Assembly: GCA_030673275.1 (NCBI GenBank) | Contig: DAOVJL010000060.1 | Location: forward strand, 1 to 6,998 | Reading direction: 5' to 3' | DNA length: 6,998 nucleotides | From: Sulfurimonas sp. | GTDB lineage: Bacteria > Campylobacterota > Campylobacteria > Campylobacterales > Sulfurimonadaceae | The notes under the pieces: model-generated | Databases searched by the model: none | The model's input: only the letters and a program-made list of their open reading frames with translations | Told to the model about the DNA's origin: nothing | Shown: one piece after another, positions 1 to 6,423 of the stretch | Position numbering within the stretch: the stretch's first letter is position 1 | How the letters are laid out: each line of letters opens with the position of its first letter | Made by a program: the position numbers and the translations under genes

Positions 1-434
1 AGCTCTCCGACTTCACCAACAATATCCGAAGCAGACATTTGTGAAATAACTTTCTTACATCTGTGACAGTGCTGAACACCGACTCGGGCATATAAAAGTC
101 TAAAGTAGTCATATATTTCTGTAATTGTTCCAACGGTTGAGCGAGGATTTTTGGATGTTGTTTTTTGATCAATTGCAATAGCCGGAGTAAGACCTTCTAT
201 CTTGTCAACATCAGGTTTTCCAACACGATCAAGAAACTGTCTAGCATAAGATGATAAAGATTCCATGTACCGTCTTTGCCCCTCTGCATAAAGGGTATCA
301 AAAGCCAGTGTCGACTTCCCGCTACCACTTAAACCAGTAAAGACAACCAACTCATTTTTCGGAATAGTCAGTGAAATATTTTTTAGATTATTTTCTCTTG
401 CACCAGTTATTGTGATGACATCTTTTTTACGCAT
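1..434 (-). CDS. uvrA: UvrA, excinuclease ABC subunit A (N-terminal part, runs off left edge)
   Basis: UvrA is the ATP-driven damage-sensing subunit of the UvrABC nucleotide excision repair complex; it scans DNA as a dimer and loads UvrB. My own translation of the minus strand gives 144 full codons from the ATG at 434-432. They show the UvrA N-terminus: the opening [11 protein letters not shown] (residues 10-20), the Walker A loop GLSGSGKS (34-41), the strongly conserved block [19 protein letters not shown] (50-68), [21 protein letters not shown] (83-103, the UvrA insertion before the signature region) and a CHRC pair (123-126) in the usual place for a CxxC. The full protein is normally about 940 residues, so roughly 85 percent lies beyond position 1. 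The start overlaps the last 8 bases of the transporter gene upstream, so the two are probably co-transcribed and translationally coupled. Identification is secure. Confidence 0.97.
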   Translation of the reverse strand, partial: MRKKDVITITGARENNLKNISLTIPKNELVVFTGLSGSGKSTLAFDTLYAEGQRRYMESLSSYARQFLDRVGKPDVDKIEGLTPAIAIDQKTTSKNPRSTVGTITEIYDYFRLLYARVGVQHCHRCKKVISQMSASDIVGEVGE

Positions 435-1164
435 TTATAAATATCCTATTTATTAAATATATAATTATTAAAAAGTAAAAACCTATTAATAATTTTTTTT
501 GTAACTCACTGTCTATCTTATCTTTAAAAATAATTCCAAAATAAACTCCAAATAGTGAAGCAAAACCTATTATAATTCCACTCTCAAAATCTATATGTCG
601 ACTTAGTGAGTGTGAGATAAGCCCAGAAACAGAAGAAAATACCACAAAAAACAATCCTGCTGATATAGCCTTTTTTAGCTCTACATGTAAGAATCCAACT
701 AGAATCGGTATAAGCAAAAGACCTCCACCTACACCAATAGTCATACTGATAATACCTATAATAAAACCTATAACAAAAAGAGTGATTTTATTTACATCTT
801 TTTGAACTCTATTCTCTTTGGTTTTAAAAAACATCTTTAAAAGTGAAAAAAACATAAAAGATAAAAATATTATCTCTAAAGCTTTATCGCTAAAATTTGC
901 TGTAATATCTCCACTCAAAAGAGCACCAACAAAACCACCAATACCAATGGTAGTTATCATTATTATATCAAGGGTGCCTTTTTTATAATTTAAGTAACTT
1001 CCATATATAGAACTAAAAACCATCTGTACAATAGATATACCTATTGCTTCTTTAATCTCAAAACCTAAAAAAAGTAAAATGGGAATTAATATGCCACCCC
1101 CACCAATACCAAAGAAGCCAGCTATTGCACCGACACCAATACCTAAGAAAATCAATTCTGTCAT
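427..1164 (-). CDS. TSUP (TauE/SafE) family membrane transporter
   Basis: A 245-residue, very hydrophobic inner-membrane protein of the TSUP (TauE/SafE/YfcA) family. Members are proposed to export or import small sulfur-containing anions such as sulfite, sulfoacetate or thiosulfate; the substrate here cannot be read from sequence. The diagnostic feature is the internal duplication: a glycine-rich helix [17 protein letters not shown] (about residues 12-28) is echoed by [17 protein letters not shown] (137-153), each opening a half of about four membrane helices, with a charged loop near 113-126 between the halves. Length fits the family (about 240-270). The ATG at 1164-1162 is the first possible start after the divergent promoter region; the Shine-Dalgarno is poor (AAAAAAG). 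The stop codon lies inside the uvrA start region (8-base overlap). In a sulfur-oxidising host a sulfite or thiosulfate role would be natural, but that is inference; the pairing with uvrA may simply reflect gene packing. Confidence 0.9.
   Translation of the reverse strand: MTELIFLGIGVGAIAGFFGIGGGGILIPILLFLGFEIKEAIGISIVQMVFSSIYGSYLNYKKGTLDIIMITTIGIGGFVGALLSGDITANFSDKALEIIFLSFMFFSLLKMFFKTKENRVQKDVNKITLFVIGFIIGIISMTIGVGGGLLLIPILVGFLHVELKKAISAGLFFVVFSSVSGLISHSLSRHIDFESGIIIGFASLFGVYFGIIFKDKIDSELQKKLLIGFYFLIIIYLINRIFINA
444..447 (-). promoter_or_regulatory. Ribosome binding site for uvrA
   Basis: On the minus strand AGGA lies 9 bases before the uvrA ATG (434), inside the coding sequence of the transporter. 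It supports the chosen ATG and fits coupling of uvrA translation to the gene before it. Confidence 0.6.
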
Positions 1165-1181
1165 ATTAAAACTTTTTTGGA

Positions 1182-1190
1182 ATTATAACA
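1182..1190 (-). promoter_or_regulatory. Candidate extended -10 promoter for the transporter-uvrA unit
   Basis: The minus strand reads TGTTATAAT, a perfect extended -10 (TGnTATAAT). No recognisable -35 is seen about 17 bases upstream, as is common for the housekeeping sigma factor in Campylobacterota. Transcription would begin near 1175, only about 10 bases before the ATG at 1164, giving a very short leader with no strong Shine-Dalgarno. Confidence 0.5.
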
Positions 1191-1231
1191 TCTTAAAGCA
1201 TTGTTTAATTTTACTTTGAGATTCATTCAAG

Positions 1232-1237
1232 TATAAT
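1232..1237 (+). promoter_or_regulatory. Candidate -10 promoter element for the cheX-like/fliN/fliO operon
   Basis: A perfect TATAAT lies 23 bases before the ATG at 1261, so transcription would start near 1244, just ahead of the ribosome binding site. The -35 region is only T-rich. I saw no sigma-54 (GG-N10-GC) or sigma-28 type element in 1165-1260, so this flagellar cluster appears to use the housekeeping sigma factor, in keeping with early-class flagellar genes. Confidence 0.5.
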
Positions 1238-1247
1238 AATCCTAATT

Positions 1248-1252
1248 AAGGG
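1248..1252 (+). promoter_or_regulatory. Ribosome binding site for the CheX-like gene
   Basis: AAGGG sits 8 bases before the ATG at 1261 and supports this start. Confidence 0.65.
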
Positions 1253-1260
1253 TTTAAATA

Positions 1261-1686
1261 ATGTTAAAAACTATAATCGAAGCTTCAGAAAAATTTTGTA
1301 TCCACCAAATCAGAGCACCTCATGAAGTACATGATAACGTTTCTAAAATGAGAACACTTATTGCTTACATAGATATAGAGACTCTAGATAAAATTAATCA
1401 TAGAGTTTATGTAGGGGCATCACCTAGTTTTGCACAAAGGATTTCAACACTGTTTCTTGAAGAAGATGAGAGTGATGAGGAGACATTGATAGATATGATG
1501 CTAGAGACTGTTAATCAGATTGTTGGAAGTGCTAAAGTTATAGCAGAAGAGGAAAATGCAAACCCTTTTGTTATCAGTACTCCCCATTTTGAGAAGATAG
1601 ACCTGTTTGATTTTGATTATGATCAAGTTAAAGTTATTAAAGTGGAAGATGATGAGATGATTATAGCCATTAAGGAACTGAGTTGA
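1261..1686 (+). CDS. CheX-like chemotaxis protein (putative CheY-P phosphatase)
   Basis: A 141-residue acidic, soluble protein with no signal peptide or membrane segment. It resembles the CheX/CheC/FliY phosphatase fold: the helix at residues 79-92 (MMLETVNQIVGSAK) matches the family motif ExxN followed by xIxGxAK, with E82 and N85 as the expected catalytic acid and amide that position the water for CheY-P hydrolysis. CheX proteins are usually about 150 residues and carry one such motif, as here, whereas CheC and FliY carry two. It is the first gene of a three-gene unit; its TGA overlaps the TTG start of fliN (TTGA), so the two are translationally coupled and probably made in matching amounts. 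FliY elsewhere has a phosphatase domain fused to a FliN domain, so this pair looks like a split equivalent. The fold assignment is fairly good; the enzymatic role is inferred from the motif and context. Confidence 0.75.
   Translation: MLKTIIEASEKFCIHQIRAPHEVHDNVSKMRTLIAYIDIETLDKINHRVYVGASPSFAQRISTLFLEEDESDEETLIDMMLETVNQIVGSAKVIAEEENANPFVISTPHFEKIDLFDFDYDQVKVIKVEDDEMIIAIKELS
1672..1676 (+). promoter_or_regulatory. Ribosome binding site that decides the fliN TTG start
   Basis: AAGGA lies 6 bases before TTG at 1683, inside the end of the CheX-like gene. Ideal spacing makes TTG the preferred start. The first in-frame ATG (1758) also has a GAGGA at 1743-1747, but 11 bases away, and would remove 25 residues ahead of the SpoA domain. 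Confidence 0.6.
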
Positions 1687-2027
1687 CAAGAAAGAGACGC
1701 AATCACCAGTACGGGGAACCAGCACCGAAATACAATCCGGATGAGGAATTGTCATGGATGAACTACTCTGGATTATTGGATATGGAAGTTGAATTCATAT
1801 CTGATTTAGGTGAAACTGAACTCTCTGTCGCTGATATTTTAAAACTTAAAAAAGGCTCTATAATTGACCTTAAAAAACCTGCTGGTGAGAGTGTAGAATC
1901 TTATGTCAATGGTCGTATTTTAGGCAAGGGTGAGGTTATGGTTTATGAAAAAAATCTTGCTATTCGTATAAATGAGATATTAGACTCTAGTGCAGTTTTA
2001 TACCACTTATCTAAAGAAAAACTATGA
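1683..2027 (+). CDS. fliN: FliN, flagellar motor switch protein
   Basis: FliN forms the lower ring of the flagellar C-ring, where it binds CheY-P and helps deliver export substrates through FliH. The 114-residue product has a short basic, disordered N-terminus (TRKRRNHQYGEPAPKYNP, residues 2-19) followed by one SpoA/FliN domain at about 31-105. The domain shows the usual signature: MEVEFISDLGETELSV (34-49), LKLKKGSIIDL (54-64), then the PAGESVESYVNGRILGKGEV stretch (66-85). Length fits single-domain FliN proteins (about 100-140). The TTG start has a well-placed AAGGA. It overlaps the upstream CheX-like gene by 4 bases (TTGA) and the downstream fliO-like gene by 4 bases (ATGA). The alternative start is ATG at 1758, which would leave the SpoA domain whole; the basic tail is therefore the uncertain part. 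Family assignment is very sure. Confidence 0.92.
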   Translation: MTRKRRNHQYGEPAPKYNPDEELSWMNYSGLLDMEVEFISDLGETELSVADILKLKKGSIIDLKKPAGESVESYVNGRILGKGEVMVYEKNLAIRINEILDSSAVLYHLSKEKL

Positions 2028-2911
2028 TTAAATATCTGCTGCTTTTTCTACTCCCCTTTTCTTTATACGCTTCAAAAATTTTAAGTTACAATATATATGA
2101 CAGAACAGATAGAGTTGATGTAATGATAACTTTTGATACACCTTATGATGGTGTAATTAAACAGAGTATTGGCAATTCAACTATAACTATTAAACTTCAA
2201 GATGCTTCAATAGAGTCAGCAAAACTAAAACAACTCTCTTCAAAATATATAAAATCTCTAAGCATAACACCAATGTCAGGCTATACGAAAATAATTGCGT
2301 TAGTGCCATCATCTGTTGGTTTAAAGGCCTCTAAAACATCTGATGCTTATGGCTTAAGACTTAGATTTGCAACTAAAACAGCACCGCAAAAGACTAGTGC
2401 ACCAATCAAAAAAGCAACTTCACCATCATTAAGCATGCTTCCGACAAAAAAGAGTGATGATATACAGCAAAGTTACTATATAGTTATAGCAATACTGATT
2501 GTAGGTATAGGTCTGCTTTTCTTTATAAAAAAGAAGGTTACACCTGCGAAACCTAAACATCAACAGGCATCTTGGTTATTTAAAGAGACTCAAGAACCAA
2601 AAAAAGAAGCAGTTGCTCAAACAACACAAAGTAATGACGTAAGCATAAGATTTCAAAAATCAATTAATCAAGAAAACAATGTCGTTATGCTTGATTTTGG
2701 TGAACAAAGTTATCTTGTACTTATGGGCAAAAATAATATTCTTCTTGATAAATTTACAGATAACAAACCGGCAACTCAAGATGATTTTGATGCTATTTTA
2801 CAAGAAAGACACAAAGAACTTGATGATTTTTTGCATAGTGATTCAGAAACTTCAAAAGAGCCATTACAAGCGTATAAAGAGAGAGCAGCTACTATCGCTT
2901 ATGAAGCCTGA
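2024..2911 (+). CDS. fliO: FliO-like flagellar export protein with a large periplasmic AMIN-like domain
   Basis: FliO is a small membrane protein that helps assemble the FliP/FliQ/FliR gate of the flagellar export apparatus. This 295-residue protein reads, in order: a signal peptide (1-16, hydrophobic core LLLFLLPF, likely cleavage after LYA); a beta-rich periplasmic region (about 17-116) with alternating hydrophobic strands resembling an AMIN domain; a Ser/Thr/Lys/Pro linker (117-148); one membrane helix (151-168) ended by KKK; and a cytoplasmic part in which NNVVMLDFGEQSYLVLMGKNNILLDKF (218-244) looks like the short FliO strand motif (VVEVGxxxLLLGVTxxxIxLL). A charged helical tail follows (252-290). 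E. coli FliO is only about 100-125 residues, so this is an enlarged form; I recall the gene next to fliN in Helicobacter pylori being assigned as fliO with a similar layout. It starts in an ATGA overlap with fliN, which strongly supports a flagellar role. The FliO call rests on layout, motif and neighbourhood rather than on clear overall identity. Confidence 0.75.
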   Translation: MIKYLLLFLLPFSLYASKILSYNIYDRTDRVDVMITFDTPYDGVIKQSIGNSTITIKLQDASIESAKLKQLSSKYIKSLSITPMSGYTKIIALVPSSVGLKASKTSDAYGLRLRFATKTAPQKTSAPIKKATSPSLSMLPTKKSDDIQQSYYIVIAILIVGIGLLFFIKKKVTPAKPKHQQASWLFKETQEPKKEAVAQTTQSNDVSIRFQKSINQENNVVMLDFGEQSYLVLMGKNNILLDKFTDNKPATQDDFDAILQERHKELDDFLHSDSETSKEPLQAYKERAATIAYEA

Positions 2912-2920
2912 TTCTTTCTC

Positions 2921-4054
2921 TTAGTCTTTTCTCTCAAATCTTTCTCTTAAAAGCTTTTTTATAGTCTTAATATTTGAATTATTTAATCTGTATTTATCAT
3001 CCATCATTTTGCTTATATGATAAACCTCTGTTACAGTTATTCCATAAGGGTCTTTTTTTTCTCTAGAAACTTTACCATCTTCATAAGAGAACAGATATAG
3101 ATTTTTTCTAGTAAGCTGTATATAATAAGTTAAAACTATCTCATCAGAATGTTTCTTCTCAATTGCAATAACGACTCTCTGCTCATCACTGCACTTCTCC
3201 TCTAGATTTAACTCATCTCTAACTTCACTAGCATCTATATAGCCTATATAAAACTTATTATAAAGATCATGATATCTTTGAATATTACTGCTCATTAAAA
3301 AGTTCATATCAAGTATATGTTTTTTATGATTTCTTATAGTTTTGGTAATCCAAGACATAGTATTGTAATATCTAAATGGATGAAGCTTTAAAGTATGCGC
3401 TTCTATCATTTTAGGAGATTGAACTTTATTTTTTGGCAGTAGTTTTTTAGGATGCTTATCTATAATATAGTCAAGTACATTTCTAGCCGAAAACTCTTGA
3501 GTAAACCATACTTTACAGTAGTCAGGGAACTGCTTAGCGCCCGTTGCACCCTCATTTAAGATAATAAGAGACTTTATCTCATAATCTGGAAATATTATCT
3601 CTAAAAGAGCCTTTTTCTTTCTAAGTCTTTTTCGCAGTTTTAATACAGACTTAACAAGAGTCATCTCAACAAAGTACAACTCTTTATCTTTTGTAATAAG
3701 CATAGCATCAAATTCACTGATTTCTCTGCTTTTTGTTCTATAAACAATCTGCTGTTTTTCACTTATTGAGAGTGTATTTGCATGAGCTTTATATCTATTT
3801 TGATGAAAGCCTTTTAAAATAAATTTATCTACATCATCATTCTGCTGAGCATATCTTAAAAGCTTTTCATAAACAAAATTTTCAAACACTTCACCCTCAA
3901 AAGAGCGGTATGAGCTTAAAAATAGCGGATCATCTTTATCTATACCCTTTGCTAAAAGAGATAAAAGATGTTTAACATTGTAATCATAGTGAAGCAGATT
4001 GTCCGCAATATCACTATCGTCTAAAGTCTTTATTGATTTGCTTATATCTAACAT
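2921..4054 (-). CDS. Uncharacterised protein with a degenerate PD-(D/E)XK nuclease-like region
   Basis: I do not recognise a named family for this 377-residue, highly charged soluble protein. It has no signal peptide or membrane helix. Residues 52-70 (SFEGEVFENFVYEKLLRYAQ region, with E53, E55 and E58) form a helix of the kind that opens PD-(D/E)XK nuclease domains; the stretch SEFDAMLITKDKELYFVEMTLVKS (113-136) matches motifs II and III, with D116 on one strand and E130 on the next. The expected ExK reads E130-M-T132, with lysine only at 135, so the site is either inactive or has a shifted lysine. A very basic segment follows (LRKRLRKKK, 140-148), then a strand SLIILNEG (162-169). The C-terminal half (about 215-377) is a mixed alpha/beta region without a motif I know. 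ATG at 4054-4052 begins 10 bases after dusB but lacks a clear Shine-Dalgarno. It is the last gene of the minus-strand run. Nucleic-acid binding or cleavage is a guess. Confidence 0.55.
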   Translation of the reverse strand: MLDISKSIKTLDDSDIADNLLHYDYNVKHLLSLLAKGIDKDDPLFLSSYRSFEGEVFENFVYEKLLRYAQQNDDVDKFILKGFHQNRYKAHANTLSISEKQQIVYRTKSREISEFDAMLITKDKELYFVEMTLVKSVLKLRKRLRKKKALLEIIFPDYEIKSLIILNEGATGAKQFPDYCKVWFTQEFSARNVLDYIIDKHPKKLLPKNKVQSPKMIEAHTLKLHPFRYYNTMSWITKTIRNHKKHILDMNFLMSSNIQRYHDLYNKFYIGYIDASEVRDELNLEEKCSDEQRVVIAIEKKHSDEIVLTYYIQLTRKNLYLFSYEDGKVSREKKDPYGITVTEVYHISKMMDDKYRLNNSNIKTIKKLLRERFERKD

Positions 4055-4064
4055 GTAAAAATCA

Positions 4065-5018
4065 TTATGTTACTAGCTCACTATTACTAAAAAAGTCATC
4101 TATAACAGCGCGATACTCTTTTGCATCACTTATATGATTTATGCTGTTTCTTAGTGCTGAAGCACCTCTATAACCTTTAGAGTACGTATGTGTATGTTTT
4201 CTAAACATAGCCACGCCATGAGAACCATAAAACTCTATCATTTTATCAAAGTGCTCCATGATTATATCATGCTTAATATTTTTGTCAATGTCTTTGCTTC
4301 CGGTTTTAAGTTGATGAAAAATCCAAGGAGCACCAACAGCTCCACGACCAATCATTACTCCATCAGCACCAGTATGCTCTAAAACCCACTTTGCTTTCTC
4401 ATAGGAGTCTATATCACCATTTGCAATTACTGGTATATTAATAGCTTCTTTTATCTCTTTAATTGCATCATAATCAACAGCAGCTTTAAATTTACCGGCG
4501 CGAGTTCTCCCATGAACAGCTAAAAAATCAGCTCCGCTGCCTTCAACTACTTTTGCTATTTCAATATGATTTTTCTTCTCAAAGCCAAGTCTGATTTTTG
4601 CACTAGTAAGATTTTTATTTGAAGTGTCTTTTATAGTTCTAATTATATCCCCCATAAGAGGTAGATTTAAAAGAAGTGAACTTCCACTTCCATGTCCAAC
4701 AACTTTTGGAACAGGACATCCACAATTTAAATCAATAATATCAATACCGTTATGCTCATTTAAGACTTCTACTGCCCTTTTAGCCATATCTACTTCAGAA
4801 GCTGAAATTTGAGCAGAATAAGGGTCTTCATTTGGACTTTTTTCTAGCATGTGAAGAGTCTTTACAGAGCCATGAGCCAAAGCATTTGAGCTTAACATCT
4901 CACTAACTGTAAGATCAGCTCCAAATTTTTTAACAACACTTCTAAAAGGCAAATCTGTAAATCCGGCAAGAGGAGCTAAAACGAATATTGGTTTATCGAA
5001 AGATAAGTTTTTTAACAT
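4065..5018 (-). CDS. dusB: tRNA-dihydrouridine synthase, DusB type
   Basis: An FMN-dependent, NADPH-using enzyme that reduces specific uridines in the tRNA D-loop to dihydrouridine (U17 for E. coli DusB; the position here is not readable from sequence). The 317 residues follow the Dus layout: TIM barrel with FMN-binding APLAGFTD (15-22) and TVSEMLSSN (37-45, very close to the DusB version), the active-site loop DLNCGCP (96-102) with C101 as the catalytic cysteine, KIRLG (141-145), VHGRTR (168-173), IPVIANGDI (195-203) and the phosphate-binding GVMIGRGAVGAPWIF (220-234), then the C-terminal helical tRNA-binding domain (about 245-317). Length matches DusB (about 320). It has ATG at 5018-5016, 15 bases after the preceding gene and without an obvious Shine-Dalgarno. 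The grouping with rlmH and the DksA-like gene, which I recall from other Campylobacterales, fits a translation-related operon. Confidence 0.95.
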   Translation of the reverse strand: MLKNLSFDKPIFVLAPLAGFTDLPFRSVVKKFGADLTVSEMLSSNALAHGSVKTLHMLEKSPNEDPYSAQISASEVDMAKRAVEVLNEHNGIDIIDLNCGCPVPKVVGHGSGSSLLLNLPLMGDIIRTIKDTSNKNLTSAKIRLGFEKKNHIEIAKVVEGSGADFLAVHGRTRAGKFKAAVDYDAIKEIKEAINIPVIANGDIDSYEKAKWVLEHTGADGVMIGRGAVGAPWIFHQLKTGSKDIDKNIKHDIIMEHFDKMIEFYGSHGVAMFRKHTHTYSKGYRGASALRNSINHISDAKEYRAVIDDFFSNSELVT

Positions 5019-5033
5019 TTTAGCATTGTGAAG

Positions 5034-6050
5034 CTATATAAAAAGATTAATATCGAAGTGCTTACCGCACTCTCTTAATGAACTATATGCTTTAAAGTAC
5101 ACATATTCATTATCTTGAGAAGTTTCTAATATCTCATTTGCCGGAGCCAGCATCTCTAAATCAAACAGGGTAAAGAGGTACGCTTCCGTAACATTTTCAT
5201 TTTCATTACTCAATGTCTCGAACAGCTTAATTCTCTGTTCCGGATTCATCCCTCGTGAGAGTTTTTGAGATGCTTTTATATAGTCATCTGAACTTAACTC
5301 TAAATCATTAAAGAGAGATATAAGTGACTCATTTGAGATTTCTAAACTATTTTCTTCAGCATTGACTCTAGCTAAAATTTCAAAAAGCGACTCTTTAGTT
5401 AAAGATTTTTTATATTTCTCTATTGCTGATAAAGGTGCCTTCTTAACAAAATCTATATAAACATCTTTACATATACTCTCATCATATTTACTGCTATTAT
5501 TCAGTATCTCTTCGTGCGTTATATCACCGTTTTTGTAACGATTTTTTTCATTTTGGATAACCAGTTGATTATAAGATGGAAGTGAATGCTTTTTAAGTTC
5601 AACAGATTCTCCGTTTTTAATCTTATTTATAAGCTCAAGTATCTCGCTTATTTTTTTATTATCAATATCTGAATTTAACTCTGCTGATGGAAAAATAGTT
5701 GCATTATCAACTAAAGCACCTAGAAGTTTGTATCTGTCTGTTTTAAAGGCATGAGAACGATTTTCTTTACCTAGATAAGCATCCACAATTGAATCAACGA
5801 TTTTTTCATAATCTTTTTCATATTTGCGAAGCTTTAAGCTACCTAAAAATGAGTAAAATGACATATGAGCTACACTGGCAATATATAGTAAGATTAATGG
5901 TACAATAGTCCACATAGCAATTGACAGAGGCGGCATTGTAACACCAAAAAACTCAATACTAGTACTCGCTTGTGTTACAAAAGCGTAAACATACCAACCA
6001 ACTAAAATAATTAATACTAATGCTGCTATTGTATATCTTTTGATGTACAT
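5034..6050 (-). CDS. Uncharacterised two-helix inner-membrane protein, LapA-like N-terminus
   Basis: A 338-residue protein with two membrane helices near the start (about 7-25 and 42-64) joined by a short loop containing TQASTSIEFFGVTMPPLS (26-43), followed by a basic stretch (SLKLRKYEKDYEK, 71-83) and a long, charged, mostly alpha-helical soluble part (about 75-338). The two helices and the connecting loop resemble the LapA/YciS (DUF1049) hairpin; in E. coli LapA partners the TPR protein LapB in controlling LpxC and LPS synthesis. By the positive-inside pattern the soluble part should be cytoplasmic. I see no convincing TPR consensus, though residues 195-330 read as successive short helices. 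I recall an uncharacterised membrane protein at the same place in C. jejuni. The start is well supported: ATG at 6050-6048 with AAGGAG 5 bases upstream, overlapping the stop codon of the DksA-like gene. Function unknown; the LapA link is tentative. Confidence 0.6.
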   Translation of the reverse strand: MYIKRYTIAALVLIILVGWYVYAFVTQASTSIEFFGVTMPPLSIAMWTIVPLILLYIASVAHMSFYSFLGSLKLRKYEKDYEKIVDSIVDAYLGKENRSHAFKTDRYKLLGALVDNATIFPSAELNSDIDNKKISEILELINKIKNGESVELKKHSLPSYNQLVIQNEKNRYKNGDITHEEILNNSSKYDESICKDVYIDFVKKAPLSAIEKYKKSLTKESLFEILARVNAEENSLEISNESLISLFNDLELSSDDYIKASQKLSRGMNPEQRIKLFETLSNENENVTEAYLFTLFDLEMLAPANEILETSQDNEYVYFKAYSSLRECGKHFDINLFI

Positions 6051-6055
6051 TACAA

Positions 6056-6061
6056 CTCCTT
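6056..6061 (-). promoter_or_regulatory. Strong ribosome binding site overlapping the dksA-like stop codon
   Basis: The minus strand reads TAAGGAG: the TAA stop of the DksA-like gene (6062-6060) shares bases with AAGGAG, which lies 5 bases before the ATG at 6050. The layout lets terminating ribosomes restart on the membrane-protein gene. Confidence 0.75.
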
Positions 6062-6410
6062 AACTAGATTTTTCTACTATCTCTCTACAATCTATACAGT
6101 ATATAGCATGAGGTTTTACTTTTAGTCTTTGAAAACCAATAGGATCCTCACACATTTCACATACACCATAATCACCAACTGAGATTTTTCCTAATGTTAC
6201 ATTAATCTCTCTTAACTCTTGTTCTTGTTGCTGAACAATAGCGCTCTCAATCATTGAGCTATTATCAACAGATGCATGGTCACCCTCATCATTTAACTCT
6301 AATGAGTTCAACTGATCCAGTTCATCATTTACACCAGAAATATTTTTTACTATTTGTACTTGTCTGCTCTCTAAAATCTCTTTAAAGTAACTTAATTCAC
6401 TATCTTGCAC
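6060..6410 (-). CDS. dksA: DksA/TraR-family zinc-finger transcription factor (short DksA)
   Basis: DksA binds in the RNA polymerase secondary channel and, usually with ppGpp, lowers rRNA and raises amino-acid promoter activity. This 116-residue version has a coiled-coil N-terminal part (about 5-75) whose tip region holds D41-EG-D44-H-A46, matching the DxxDxA tip motif that true DksA uses near the polymerase active site, and a four-cysteine zinc finger near the C-terminus (C84-EM-C87, 17 residues, C105-ID-C108). The finger is followed by only 8 residues, and the N-terminal extension of E. coli DksA (151 residues) is missing, as I recall for the C. jejuni homologue (about 120 residues). The start is GTG (6410-6408), chosen for the AAGGA 8 bases upstream. 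It lies 11 bases after rlmH. Family is sure; orthology to DksA rather than to a TraR-like relative is supported by the tip motif. Confidence 0.88.
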   Translation of the reverse strand: MQDSELSYFKEILESRQVQIVKNISGVNDELDQLNSLELNDEGDHASVDNSSMIESAIVQQQEQELREINVTLGKISVGDYGVCEMCEDPIGFQRLKVKPHAIYCIDCREIVEKSS

Positions 6411-6418
6411 TTATGTAT

Positions 6419-6423
6419 TCCTT
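6419..6423 (-). promoter_or_regulatory. Ribosome binding site that decides the dksA-like GTG start
   Basis: On the minus strand TAAGGA combines the TAA stop of rlmH (6424-6422) with AAGGA, 8 bases before GTG at 6410. This supports the GTG start, and repeats the stop/Shine-Dalgarno overlap seen at the next junction. Confidence 0.7.

Noticed and set aside
427..1164. DNA-level tandem repeat in the transporter gene
   Set aside because: The two glycine-rich halves are similar only as protein, reflecting the ancient internal duplication typical of the TSUP family.
1165..1260. Sigma-54 or sigma-28 flagellar promoter ahead of the cheX-like/fliN/fliO genes
   Set aside because: No GG-N10-GC pair with the right flanks and no sigma-28 -10 (CGATAA-like) element is present; a plain TATAAT is.
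1501..1755. Open frame of 84 codons on the minus strand
   Set aside because: It lies opposite the CheX-like gene and fliN, both well supported; its product has no recognisable features and no ribosome binding site was seen.
2876..2922. Possible hairpin between the AAAGAGAGAG stretch near the fliO end and the downstream pyrimidine tract
   Set aside because: Only about 6 weak pairs form, across a loop of more than 30 bases, with no T-run after it; the purine and pyrimidine runs follow from codons of both genes.
2679..2924. Open frame of 81 codons on the plus strand
   Set aside because: It is an out-of-frame reading of the end of the fliO-like gene, whose own frame shows a conserved domain.
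2921..4054. Reading the nuclease-like gene as part of a restriction, CRISPR-accessory or other defence system
   Set aside because: It is co-directional with core housekeeping genes, has no partner methylase, sensor or ATPase nearby, and its base composition looks like that of its neighbours, so there is no sign of a defence island.
4188..4382. Open frame of 64 codons on the plus strand
   Set aside because: It is antisense to the conserved C-terminal half of dusB.
4624..4812. Open frame of 62 codons on the plus strand
   Set aside because: It is antisense to the dusB active-site region, whose codons are clearly under protein-level constraint.
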